A stretch of DNA of 64,000 bases from Bacteroidales bacterium UBA3696 (GTDB lineage Bacteria > Bacteroidota > Bacteroidia > Bacteroidales > Paludibacteraceae): positions 40,122 to 104,121 of the forward strand of contig DFIN01000033.1 in assembly GCA_002372135.1 (NCBI GenBank), in the 5' to 3' direction. The stretch's first letter is position 1. The number at the start of each line of letters is the position of its first letter. The translations under genes were made by a program, and so were the position numbers. This document shows, piece after piece, positions 17,189-25,591 of the stretch. The notes beneath the pieces were generated by a model. The model had not been told where the DNA came from and searched no databases. It saw only the letters and a program-made list of their open reading frames with translations.

Positions 17189-19476
17189 AAGGTTGCCGTT
17201 TCATCTTGCCGTTTCTTCTCTTCTCGCTCACCCTATGGGCACAGACCTACCCGCCCGTAACCCTTGTCGGCGAAGTGAAGGACGCGCATACGGGCGAACG
17301 GCTACAAGGAGTGAGCGTCTATCTGCAAGGAACGGACTACGGCACCGCCACTACGGCTGAAGGTATATTTCTGCTGCGCGCTCCGATAGACAAAAAGACG
17401 ACTCTTATCCTATCCGCCGTAGGGTATAAGCCGCAGCGTTATACCATTCAGCCCGGAACACAAGCCGGCATCGATGTGCAACTACAAGAAGAGTCCGCCT
17501 TGCTGGACGAAGTGCTCATCCTGCCCGGCACAAATCCTGCTTTAGCCCTGATTGACAGCGTGAGAGCCCACCGAAAAGAGAACGACATCCCTTTCGGCAC
17601 ACCCCGGCAAGACCTCAATGTCTATGTGAGCGACATTCAACCCAAACACCTGAAACGCAGGCTGTGGAAAAGTTTGCGACAAAGTATGATACCCACCGCC
17701 GACTCCACCTACCTGCTTCCGCTCTATTCCTCACATTCCGCCACGAACAAGACTTGGACATCGCTTTTTAGTCCCGAAGTATGGCAAGTATTGCTCGGCG
17801 ATACCGAACAACCTGCCAATTTTTACCACAGCACGGTGGCTTATAACGGCACCTCGTTTCTCAGTCCGCTCGCTGCCAACGGCAAACGCTTCTATACCTA
17901 CCTACTGACTGACTCCCTCTCAGCCGACTCGGTATCCGCACAAAAAGCATATTTGGTTTCCTTTCGGACGAAAAACCCGTATTACTCTACGTTCAACGGC
18001 ACATTATGCATTGATTCAGGGTCTTATGCCCTACGCAGTGTAGATGCAACCATGCCACCACAAACCAATGTCAATTACTTGCGCCACCTTACTATTCGCC
18101 ATACGCAGCATACCCAACATCTAACCCAACTATTTGACATTGCGGTGCTTTCAGATACGACACACCTTTTTCCGTCTTTGCTGGTTCAATCCCGCCTGAC
18201 CTCCGACCAACCCCCTACTCCATCCTCCTCTACTCATTCTGCCACAGATACACCTTCATTCGCGTCCCCGGACTCCACCCATCTCGCCGGTTTTACTCCG
18301 CCACCTGTGCTACGGATAGGAACTTGGTTGGCACAGATTATTCTGACCGGCTCTATCCCTACGGGTACTGCCGTGGATATAGGAAATATAACGGAGATCC
18401 TGCGTGTGAATAACTATGAGAAAGTGCGTTTGGGTCTGCCCTTGCGCACCAACCAACGTCTGTCTGAATATGTCTGCTTGGAAGGATATGCCGCCTACGG
18501 ATTTGGCGACCGGCAATGGAAAGGTGCCGGCGCTGTACACTATCGGTTGCCCACTGAGCGGCGACATCTTTTATCCGTTCGCTATGCGGACGAATACACG
18601 GCTATGGATGCCGACTATTTTGCACGGTTCAAGCACGAGAATAGTGCATGGTACCAAGACCGCGCTCTTACAACCCACTGGACACAACCTTTTTATCCGT
18701 TTTTTCAGTCGCAGCATCGGGATATACACCGCCGTCAAATCACTCTTCAAGTCCGTAACGATTGGCATGCGAACATGGAGAGTCAAACCCATCTTGCCTT
18801 TGGATGGCAGGACCAATTCCGCTACACACAGTTTGCCACCACCTTCCGGCTGAGTTGGCAGGAGCAGAAAGTGGATCTCTTTTTCCATCGCATACACCGC
18901 TATAACCACCTGCCCGTCCTGTACTTGAACGGGGAGATAGGTAGTATTCATCCGTTAGAAAAATCTACCTCGCGCAGCAGTTATGACCTATACGGCAAGT
19001 TGCGCGTGATGCTGCGTCAGCGGGTGGACTTGCAAGTAGCAGGACGATTGGACTACCTGCTGGAAGCGGGATGGTTCTTCGGGAATATACCTGATTCGTT
19101 TGCGCATCCCTTTACGCTCAATCCTTCCTATGCCTTCGATCCGTTTGCTTTTACGCTGATGCCTTATTATCCGGAAAACATACGCCAATACATCAGTCTG
19201 CATACCGAATGGAACGGACGGGGCTGCCTGTTCAACAGTATTCCATACATCCAACGCCTTCATTTGCGCGAACTTGCTATCGCCAAAATAGCGTATGGAG
19301 GTCAAATAGGAACACCTACTCACACAGACCTTCACATCCCCTATATCGAACTCGGGGCAGGGATAGGCAACATATTGCGCATAGGCGACCTATACGCCGT
19401 TTTTCGAGTTACTAACCTCAACGACCACACCGTTCCGTGGTGGGCAGTCCGTTTCCGCCTACGAATAGAAGAATAG
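17185..19476 (+). CDS. DUF5686/carboxypeptidase-regulatory-like outer-membrane protein
   Basis: A 763-residue protein with a signal peptide (MKGCRFILPFLLFSLTLWAQ). A carboxypeptidase-regulatory-like beta domain follows (about 27-110: VTLVGEVKDAHTGERLQGVS ... SAVGYKPQ). The rest is a long region typical of DUF5686 proteins, ending in alternating strands suited to an outer-membrane barrel (ending AVRFRLRIEE). Such proteins are common in Bacteroidota envelopes, and their role is not settled. The gene overlaps xerD by ATGA and ends the operon that begins at rpmH. Confidence 0.8.
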   Translation: MKGCRFILPFLLFSLTLWAQTYPPVTLVGEVKDAHTGERLQGVSVYLQGTDYGTATTAEGIFLLRAPIDKKTTLILSAVGYKPQRYTIQPGTQAGIDVQLQEESALLDEVLILPGTNPALALIDSVRAHRKENDIPFGTPRQDLNVYVSDIQPKHLKRRLWKSLRQSMIPTADSTYLLPLYSSHSATNKTWTSLFSPEVWQVLLGDTEQPANFYHSTVAYNGTSFLSPLAANGKRFYTYLLTDSLSADSVSAQKAYLVSFRTKNPYYSTFNGTLCIDSGSYALRSVDATMPPQTNVNYLRHLTIRHTQHTQHLTQLFDIAVLSDTTHLFPSLLVQSRLTSDQPPTPSSSTHSATDTPSFASPDSTHLAGFTPPPVLRIGTWLAQIILTGSIPTGTAVDIGNITEILRVNNYEKVRLGLPLRTNQRLSEYVCLEGYAAYGFGDRQWKGAGAVHYRLPTERRHLLSVRYADEYTAMDADYFARFKHENSAWYQDRALTTHWTQPFYPFFQSQHRDIHRRQITLQVRNDWHANMESQTHLAFGWQDQFRYTQFATTFRLSWQEQKVDLFFHRIHRYNHLPVLYLNGEIGSIHPLEKSTSRSSYDLYGKLRVMLRQRVDLQVAGRLDYLLEAGWFFGNIPDSFAHPFTLNPSYAFDPFAFTLMPYYPENIRQYISLHTEWNGRGCLFNSIPYIQRLHLRELAIAKIAYGGQIGTPTHTDLHIPYIELGAGIGNILRIGDLYAVFRVTNLNDHTVPWWAVRFRLRIEE

Positions 19477-19506
19477 CCGACTGCGAACTAAAATCACATT
19501 TTTTGG

Positions 19507-19538
19507 TTTGCTCAACGGCTCTTTTGATTTATCTTTGC
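19507..19538 (+). promoter_or_regulatory. Promoter of the CoA-transferase gene
   Basis: TTTG (19507-19510), 19 bases, TATCTTTGC (19530-19538). It rules out a TTG start near 19508 for the next gene, because that codon lies inside the -33 box. Confidence 0.8.
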
Positions 19539-19582
19539 GCCCGAAAACGACACAAGCAATCTCATCCAAAATTACTTCATAC

Positions 19583-20878
19583 ATGTACCACTATGTTTCG
19601 CCCGCGGAAGCGGTAAGTCATGTTAAGAGTGGCGATACGATAGTCGTCCAAGGTTCTACATCCATTCCGATGGTTTTGCTTCGTGCTCTGACTGAGCGTG
19701 CTAACGAACTTCGCGATGTCAAACTCATTTCGGGTTTTGGGGTTCATCCTGAAGATGCCCCTTATGCCAAAAAGGAGTATATTGATTCGTTCCGTGCTCT
19801 CAGTATCTTCGTTCCCAACAACCTTCGTCGCGCGATGAAAGAAGGGGTGGCAGACACCATTCCTTGCTTCTTGGGCGAAGTGCCTTCCCTTTTCCGCAGC
19901 GGACAAGTACCTGTGGATGTTACCTTTCTGAATGTAAGCGAACCGGACGAGAACGGCTACTGCTCGTTTGGCATCTCTGCCGATATAGCCTTTTCCGGAC
20001 AAGAATGTTCCAAGACCATCATAGCACAAGTCAATAAATACATGCCTCGCACCTTTGGTGATCCGGTGATTCATGTGAGCCGCTTGACTGCCATGTGCCG
20101 CGGGGACGAACCGCTTATCGAAGTTCCTACACCCGTTCCTTCCGACATAGAGACACGCATCGGCAACTATATAGCCAATGAGATTCCCGATGGAGCTACC
20201 CTACAAATAGGCGTAGGCGGCATCCCCAATGCCGTAATCAATGCGCTGAGCCACCATCAACACCTCGGACTTCACACCGAAGCCATTACAGACGGTGTCT
20301 TGCCCCTGATTGAAAAAGGCATCATCGACAACTCTCAGAAGAAAGTGCTGCCGGGTAAGTCTGTCGGTTCACTCGTGCTCGGTAGCAGGCATTTGTATGA
20401 CTACATGGACGGCAATCCGAACTTCGTGATTCGCGATGTGGCTTGGACCAACGACCCGCAGATTATTCGCCAAAACCCCAAGGCAATGTCCATCAATTCG
20501 GCTATTGAAGTGGATTTGACCGGTCAGATTTGCGCCGACTCCATAGGAGAAACGATTATTTCGGGCGTAGGCGGACAGCACGATTTCTTCTACGGTTCAG
20601 CCTTGTCCGAAGGCGGTAAATGCTTCTTAGCCTTAACCAGTATGACAGCCAAAGGGCAGTCGAAGATAGTGCCGCGTCTTGCGCCGGGGGCAGGTGTGGT
20701 AACTACCCGCTTCCAAGCCCAATACATAGTTACCGAATACGGCATTGTCTATTTGCGCAACCTACCCCTTGCCGAACGCGCCAAAGCACTTATATCCATT
20801 GCGCATCCTTCGGTGCGCGAGGAGTTGGAACGCGCCGCCGTAGAGCGATTCGGGATAGGTTATCTCCGCCTCAAATAA
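19583..20878 (+). CDS. Acetyl-CoA hydrolase/transferase family CoA-transferase
   Basis: A 431-residue enzyme of the 4-hydroxybutyrate/acetate CoA-transferase family. It moves CoA between acetyl-CoA and another short acid such as succinate, butyrate or 4-hydroxybutyrate; the exact acid cannot be told from sequence. The start is ATG 19583 (MYHYVSPAEAVSHVKSGDTI), just downstream of the promoter. Landmarks are IQGS/VQGSTSIP near the start, the nucleotide-binding segment QIGVGGIPNAV (about 212-222), and the catalytic glutamate in LHTEAITDGV (about 234-243). The C-terminal segment PRLAPGAGVVTTR ... VTEYGIVYLRN is typical. It fits fermentative acetate or succinate metabolism in an anaerobe. Confidence 0.88.
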   Translation: MYHYVSPAEAVSHVKSGDTIVVQGSTSIPMVLLRALTERANELRDVKLISGFGVHPEDAPYAKKEYIDSFRALSIFVPNNLRRAMKEGVADTIPCFLGEVPSLFRSGQVPVDVTFLNVSEPDENGYCSFGISADIAFSGQECSKTIIAQVNKYMPRTFGDPVIHVSRLTAMCRGDEPLIEVPTPVPSDIETRIGNYIANEIPDGATLQIGVGGIPNAVINALSHHQHLGLHTEAITDGVLPLIEKGIIDNSQKKVLPGKSVGSLVLGSRHLYDYMDGNPNFVIRDVAWTNDPQIIRQNPKAMSINSAIEVDLTGQICADSIGETIISGVGGQHDFFYGSALSEGGKCFLALTSMTAKGQSKIVPRLAPGAGVVTTRFQAQYIVTEYGIVYLRNLPLAERAKALISIAHPSVREELERAAVERFGIGYLRLK

Positions 20879-20892
20879 TATCTCATCTTAGC

Positions 20893-21330
20893 ATGCCGCA
20901 CACCATACCGAACGACATACTCATTCCGCAAATAGCCACTTTGCTGCAAGAAGGCAAAGAGGTATTGTTCACCCCTACCGGCAATAGTATGCGCCCGTTC
21001 ATAGAAGGCGGACAAGATGTGGTTACGCTCCGTAAATTACCCCATATTAAGGTGGGCGATATCTGTTTGGCTCAAATCAGCCGTTTACCCGCCTATGTGC
21101 TACACCGCGTCATTCGCATTGAATCCGACCAAATCACCCTGATGGGAGACGGCAATCTGCAAGGGGAAGAACATTGTACCGCAGATAATATATTAGGCAC
21201 AGTAATTCGTATCCAAACACCAAAAGGTTTCCGCAAACCGCTCACACGAGGCAGGTTGTGGTATCACATCAGAAAATGGAGACGGATCCTACTCAAAATC
21301 TATCGCCACACCTATCCGATACAACGCTAA
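20893..21330 (+). CDS. S24/S26 family signal-peptidase-like protein
   Basis: A 145-residue protein starting at ATG 20893. It carries a type I signal-peptidase-like fold: nucleophile motif PTGNSMRPFIEGG (Ser at about residue 36), the box KVGDICLAQI, then YVLHRVIRIE and LMGDGNLQGEE. A His replaces the general-base Lys, as in SipW or eukaryotic-type S26B peptidases. No transmembrane helix is evident, unlike housekeeping LepB. It is followed by PqqD-like and HprK-like genes, a grouping seen in peptide-modification systems, where it could process a small peptide. No precursor peptide was identified. Confidence 0.75.
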   Translation: MPHTIPNDILIPQIATLLQEGKEVLFTPTGNSMRPFIEGGQDVVTLRKLPHIKVGDICLAQISRLPAYVLHRVIRIESDQITLMGDGNLQGEEHCTADNILGTVIRIQTPKGFRKPLTRGRLWYHIRKWRRILLKIYRHTYPIQR

Positions 21331-21387
21331 ACAACTGCTAAACTATCGTTAAACTATCGCTAAACTACCTAAAAACCCCATATCACC

Positions 21388-21657
21388 ATGCAAGCAAAAC
21401 AAGGTTTCAAACTCCGCCCGTTAGGCGATGAATACATTCTCGTTGGCGAAAGCGTTGAGCAAATCAACTTCAACAAGATGATAACGCTCAACGAGACAGC
21501 CGCTTTCTTGTGGAAAAAAGTAGAAGACGGCAAGCCCTTTGACGCACAAAAATTGGCGCAGTGGCTCACCGCCGAATACGAAGTTTCAGCCGACCAAGCC
21601 TTACAAGACTCACAAACAACCATTGAATCATGGCAACAAGCAGGAATCATCGAATAG
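21388..21657 (+). CDS. PqqD-like peptide chaperone
   Basis: An 89-residue protein of the PqqD family (RiPP recognition element fold). Typical features are the N-terminal strands LRPLGDEYILV, the central LNETAAFLWKKVEDGK motif (about 36-51) and a C-terminal winged helix ending in WQQAGIIE. PqqD proteins bind leader peptides and present them to modifying enzymes. The 57-base gap before it contains three near-copies of TAAACTATCG. Its end overlaps the HprK-like gene by 28 bases, which suggests coupled translation. Confidence 0.85.
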   Translation: MQAKQGFKLRPLGDEYILVGESVEQINFNKMITLNETAAFLWKKVEDGKPFDAQKLAQWLTAEYEVSADQALQDSQTTIESWQQAGIIE

Positions 21658-22565
21658 AACGACGCTCCTACCGCGTGGCTGAACACGTATTCAGCATGGA
21701 GGCAGACAGCGAACAATTTGCACAACTGACCAACTACGAACCGTTCCGTATATGGGACAAACCGACCGACGAATTGTTTTGCCTTACCGTAGGTTCACTG
21801 CCGGTAGAAGATAGCCCGCGGCAACACGTGTTTACCGACTCGTCGGATGACGATATGCCCCGTATCGAGGTCTATCGTATCCCTTCGGGCGACACGTTGT
21901 ATTGGCTTCTCTGCATCTCACAAGTGAAGAACAGTCCTATTTGCGCTCGGATTATGGCACGCTCGGATTTTCGGCACGCATGGGTGCAGATTGATACGGA
22001 GCAAACGGCATTTGCCATCAACAATGCGGCTATGCTGGTCTATGCCTTTGCCACGGCTCACCTACGTACCCTTGAGATGCACGCGGCGGTGGTAGTTCGC
22101 AACGACCAACGAGGCTACCTCTTCCTCGGCAAATCAGGTACCGGCAAATCAACCCACGCACGCCAATGGATGGCAGCTTTTGAAGACGCATGGCTGCTGA
22201 ACGACGACAATCCTATCCTGCGCTACTTCGAAACAGACGGCAAAGGCAAAGTGGTGGTATATGGCTCGCCGTGGAGCGGTAAGACTCCCTGCTATAAGAA
22301 CCTCAGCGCAGAAGTAGGAGGTATCGTCAAACTATCACAAGCCCCTCATAATGAAGCACGCCGGTTGAAGATGCCCGAAGCATACGCCTATATACTATCC
22401 TCCGCCAGCGGACTCAAGATTGAACCGAACATGATGGACGCTCTCTACGACACCATATCACACATCATTCAAGCCGTTCCTCACTTCGCCTTAGAGTGCC
22501 TTCCCGATACGGATGCCGCCCGCTGCTGCTACCAAGCCATCGCCGCCTCTGCCAATACCCACTAA
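21630..22565 (+). CDS. HprK-related kinase-like protein
   Basis: A 311-residue protein with a Walker A motif FLGKSGTGKSTHARQW (about 168-183) in an HPr-kinase-like context, preceded by EMHAAVVV. A second acidic motif LLNDDNPILRY (about 189-199) and GSPWSGKTPCY (about 213-223) correspond to the HprK-related families that occur with PqqD. The N-terminal 150 residues are unlike HPr kinase and have no recognised domain. The start at 21630 lies inside pqqD. It probably phosphorylates or activates a small partner protein or peptide, but no HPr gene is nearby. Confidence 0.75.
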   Translation: MATSRNHRIERRSYRVAEHVFSMEADSEQFAQLTNYEPFRIWDKPTDELFCLTVGSLPVEDSPRQHVFTDSSDDDMPRIEVYRIPSGDTLYWLLCISQVKNSPICARIMARSDFRHAWVQIDTEQTAFAINNAAMLVYAFATAHLRTLEMHAAVVVRNDQRGYLFLGKSGTGKSTHARQWMAAFEDAWLLNDDNPILRYFETDGKGKVVVYGSPWSGKTPCYKNLSAEVGGIVKLSQAPHNEARRLKMPEAYAYILSSASGLKIEPNMMDALYDTISHIIQAVPHFALECLPDTDAARCCYQAIAASANTH

Positions 22566-22601
22566 CCTCTTTCGACTTTCTACTCATAATTTTTAACTCC
22601 T

Positions 22602-23381
22602 ATGCCTTACCCTACCCGCCGTGTACAAGAAAAAGAAATGATTTTTGGTCTTCACTCTGTCATCGAAGCCATCGATGCCGGCAAAGTGATGGACAAGATT
22701 TTGATTCGCCGTGACCTATCTTCCACGTTATCCAAACAGTTGTTGGAACGCCTTTCTGCCATAGGCGATACAGTACATACTACCGTACAGCGTGTGCCGG
22801 TGGAAAAACTGAACCAACTGACCGACCGCAACCACCAGGGCGTGATTGCTTTTCTCTCGCCGGTGGAGTTCTATCGTGTGGAAGACGTAATACAAGCCGC
22901 CTATGATAAGGGAGAATCTCCATTGCTAATGGTATTGGACAACGTAACCGATGTACGCAACTTCGGAGCCATTGCCCGCACGTGTGCATGTGCCGGTGCG
23001 CACGCCATCGTAATTGGCAAACGCGGCTCTGCGCCCATCAACGGCGATGCTATTAAGACCAGTGCCGGTGCACTGCACTATCTGCCTATCTGCAAAGTGG
23101 ACAACATGCAGAATGCGCTACAACTGATGCGCGACAGCGGCCTGAGTGTAGTGGCAGCCACCGAACATGCTCAACAAAACTATACCGAGGCGGATATGAC
23201 TCTCCCCCTCGCCATCTTGATGGGAAATGAGGAAAAAGGCATCTATGAGGGCAATCTCAACCTTGCCACCGAGCAAGTTCGCATTCCGCTTCATGGTCCG
23301 ATTGAAAGCCTCAACGTCTCCGTCGCCGCCGGCATCATGCTCTACGAAGCCGTAAGACAACGAACCTTCGGAAAACGATAA
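22602..23381 (+). CDS. rlmB: 23S rRNA 2'-O-methyltransferase RlmB (SpoU family)
   Basis: A 259-residue enzyme that methylates the 2'-OH of a conserved guanosine in 23S rRNA using S-adenosylmethionine. The N-terminal substrate-binding domain begins EMIFGLHSVIEAIDAGKVMD. The SPOUT domain shows motif 1 NVTDVRNFGAIART (about 113-126), KTSAGAL, motif 2 AILMGNEEKGIYEG (about 205-218) and motif 3 IPLHGPIESLNVSVAAGI (about 228-245). The gap upstream (22566-22601) carries a CGACTTTCTACT unit of the repeat family seen at 171-263. A terminator follows at 23427. Confidence 0.92.
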   Translation: MPYPTRRVQEKEMIFGLHSVIEAIDAGKVMDKILIRRDLSSTLSKQLLERLSAIGDTVHTTVQRVPVEKLNQLTDRNHQGVIAFLSPVEFYRVEDVIQAAYDKGESPLLMVLDNVTDVRNFGAIARTCACAGAHAIVIGKRGSAPINGDAIKTSAGALHYLPICKVDNMQNALQLMRDSGLSVVAATEHAQQNYTEADMTLPLAILMGNEEKGIYEGNLNLATEQVRIPLHGPIESLNVSVAAGIMLYEAVRQRTFGKR

Positions 23382-23426
23382 GCCGAGTTTGCAAAACTAA
23401 CATTTTGTAAGAAATTGTTTTATTAA

Positions 23427-23459
23427 GCGTGCAAAAGACCCTACTTTTGCACGCTTTTT
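23427..23459 (+). terminator. Terminator of rlmB overlapping a promoter-like -7 box
   Basis: GCGTGCAAAAG (23427-23437) pairs perfectly with CTTTTGCACGC (23444-23454), followed by five T. The right arm contains TACTTTTGC (23442-23450), the -7 box of the phylum consensus, with a poorly spaced TTG (23415-23417) upstream. Termination of rlmB and initiation of the protease gene may share this DNA. Confidence 0.75.
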
Positions 23460-23473
23460 AAGAAAACAGCCCA

Positions 23474-25591
23474 ATGAAACACTTACTATTTGTTATTTTC
23501 ACACTCCTTCTGCCGCTTCCTCTTTGCGCACAATTTCAGGACACTCTTACGCTGACACCTTCCTGCCACGGTCGCTATAATCCCAATACACTGACATGGG
23601 CAACTTCTTCTTCACTCACCGGTTCAGGCTCATCGTACTATAACGGAAAAGTGAATTTCAGCTTCTATGTGGATGACAACGGCAATACGATGCTCTTTGA
23701 CAACGTCCGCAACATCCTCACGTTGGACGGACATAATCTGCAAGAAACTTCGTTAGGTTCATATAGTTACACAAAAGTGGATTCCTATCACACCAATCTC
23801 ACGACTTGGAATGTACCGCTTATCCAACAAGTAACGCTCACGACGGCTGACCCTTCGTGGTGGCGTATGGAAAGCAACGATACGAAACCCGAATTTTTCA
23901 TCGTCATCAAAGACGCAGACGGCAACAATCTCTATACGTCCGAATGTACGATCAACGCCGGTCTTCCCGTTACCTTCAACATACTAACCGCAACCAACAT
24001 CCTTGCCATTGACGAAATTTATATGGAGGTATGGGAGTACAACTCCGTGACATCCACCACCTGCTGCCCGTATACCATTCAACTGACAGCCAACCAACCG
24101 AAGGAATACAAATTCCAGTCCGAGTACATCAGCGGTAAGGTCGTAGTATGTCCCAATCCCGCTTTGGATGTACATTGGGGCATGAGTATGACCTACGATT
24201 ACTGGAAAAAGAAGTTCTCTCGCAACGGAGTGGATAACAACAACAAGCGTCTTGCCAATTTCTTGAACCCATCCGCCACTCTGCCCTCCCTCAAAGCAGC
24301 ACGCTTTCCGAACAACTCATGCGCGGTGAGCAATACGGGCTATTTCTTTTACGGCATGGGCGACCATAAGCAATACGGTCCGCTGGTATGCTTGGACGTG
24401 ATTGCGCACGAATACACGCACGCTGTCATTAACAGCAACACGGGGCACGTTCTCGGTACAACAGGAGAAAGCGGTGCGCTCAATGAGTCGTTTGCCGACA
24501 TCTTTGCCTGTGCCGTGGAATACTACACCTTAGGGAGCACCGACTGGGTCATGACAGCAGAAGCGATGTTAGACGGCTCGTGCTTGCGCTCACTCAAGAA
24601 CCCGAAGCAAAGTACCCTCAATGTCCGTCCGTCTCCCAATACCTACAAAGGCGACCTATGGGACTCGCAAAGCATGAACGTACATACCAATGCCGGCGTG
24701 CAAAACTACTGGTTCTACCTCCTTGTCAACGGCGGGAAGGGTACTATTGACGACCATGGTATTCGTCAATGGAATGTCAATGGGATAGGATTTGACGCTG
24801 CCATGAACATTGTACATCGCACGCTTATCCAATATATCAAAGCCAACACCACCTACAAAGAAGTTCGCGATTTGTCGTTGCAAGCCACTCGCGATTTATA
24901 CGGTGCCGGTTCCGCCGAAGAGGTAGCCGTGGCAGACGCATGGTATGCCTGCGGCGTGGGAGAAAGACATCCTTCTACCTCTTTTCAACTGCAAGAGGGG
25001 CTCTACATCATAGCCTCTAACCGTCAGACAACACGCGACCAACAATGGTACTACCTCACTGCCGAAGAAGTACAAATGCACGGCGGCACCCGTCTGGTAG
25101 CAAAAGAAACAGGCGTTACGTCCGTCAACGATATAGATGTGATTGATGTACCGCTATCCCATATATGGCGCGTACGCCATACTGCCAACGGCTGGACACT
25201 GCAATGCGGCAATCGGTATATCAACTACGACGGCGATGATATATTCTTAGGGGATACGGCTATGTACTACGCCAAATCCAATACGGAAAACATGGCTATA
25301 TTTGCTCCCGCCACCGACTTTTCGGCTCGTTTGGCTCTTTCGATGCAGTCCAGTGAAGACTACTTCTTTATTGCCGAGCCCAATTCCAACGGAATCTACG
25401 AAAGTGGCATGCCGGACTTGTGTTTCCTTCCTTATAGAGGTATCTACCAAGAAGAAAGCGCACTGGGTGAAACAATAACGAACACCACAGAAGCGCAAAA
25501 AGTACAAAAAGACGGAGCCGTCTATATCTTAATTCCGGAAGAGAAAGGAGCCGTCCGCACCTACCACATCAGCGGTCAGACGGTTCATTGA
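23474..25591 (+). CDS. Secreted M4 (thermolysin-type) metalloprotease
   Basis: A 705-residue secreted zinc protease. It has a signal peptide (MKHLLFVIFTLLLPLPLCAQ) and a beta-rich N-terminal region (about 25-220). The catalytic domain contains the zinc motif HEYTH in DVIAHEYTHAVINSN (about 313-327), the third ligand in GALNESFADIF, and the substrate-loop histidine near NVHTNAGVQNYWFY. The C-terminal part (about 500-705) is a beta region of unknown role ending in a tag (QKVQKDGAVYILIPE ... YHISGQTVH) similar to those of three other secreted proteins here. It is probably exported to the surface or medium. The 3' end overlaps the convergent ABC gene by 7 bases. Confidence 0.85.
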   Translation: MKHLLFVIFTLLLPLPLCAQFQDTLTLTPSCHGRYNPNTLTWATSSSLTGSGSSYYNGKVNFSFYVDDNGNTMLFDNVRNILTLDGHNLQETSLGSYSYTKVDSYHTNLTTWNVPLIQQVTLTTADPSWWRMESNDTKPEFFIVIKDADGNNLYTSECTINAGLPVTFNILTATNILAIDEIYMEVWEYNSVTSTTCCPYTIQLTANQPKEYKFQSEYISGKVVVCPNPALDVHWGMSMTYDYWKKKFSRNGVDNNNKRLANFLNPSATLPSLKAARFPNNSCAVSNTGYFFYGMGDHKQYGPLVCLDVIAHEYTHAVINSNTGHVLGTTGESGALNESFADIFACAVEYYTLGSTDWVMTAEAMLDGSCLRSLKNPKQSTLNVRPSPNTYKGDLWDSQSMNVHTNAGVQNYWFYLLVNGGKGTIDDHGIRQWNVNGIGFDAAMNIVHRTLIQYIKANTTYKEVRDLSLQATRDLYGAGSAEEVAVADAWYACGVGERHPSTSFQLQEGLYIIASNRQTTRDQQWYYLTAEEVQMHGGTRLVAKETGVTSVNDIDVIDVPLSHIWRVRHTANGWTLQCGNRYINYDGDDIFLGDTAMYYAKSNTENMAIFAPATDFSARLALSMQSSEDYFFIAEPNSNGIYESGMPDLCFLPYRGIYQEESALGETITNTTEAQKVQKDGAVYILIPEEKGAVRTYHISGQTVH

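Noticed and set aside
19508..19582. TTG start for the CoA-transferase at 19508
   Set aside because: It lies inside the -33 box of a consensus promoter. The ATG at 19583 gives the normal family N-terminus.
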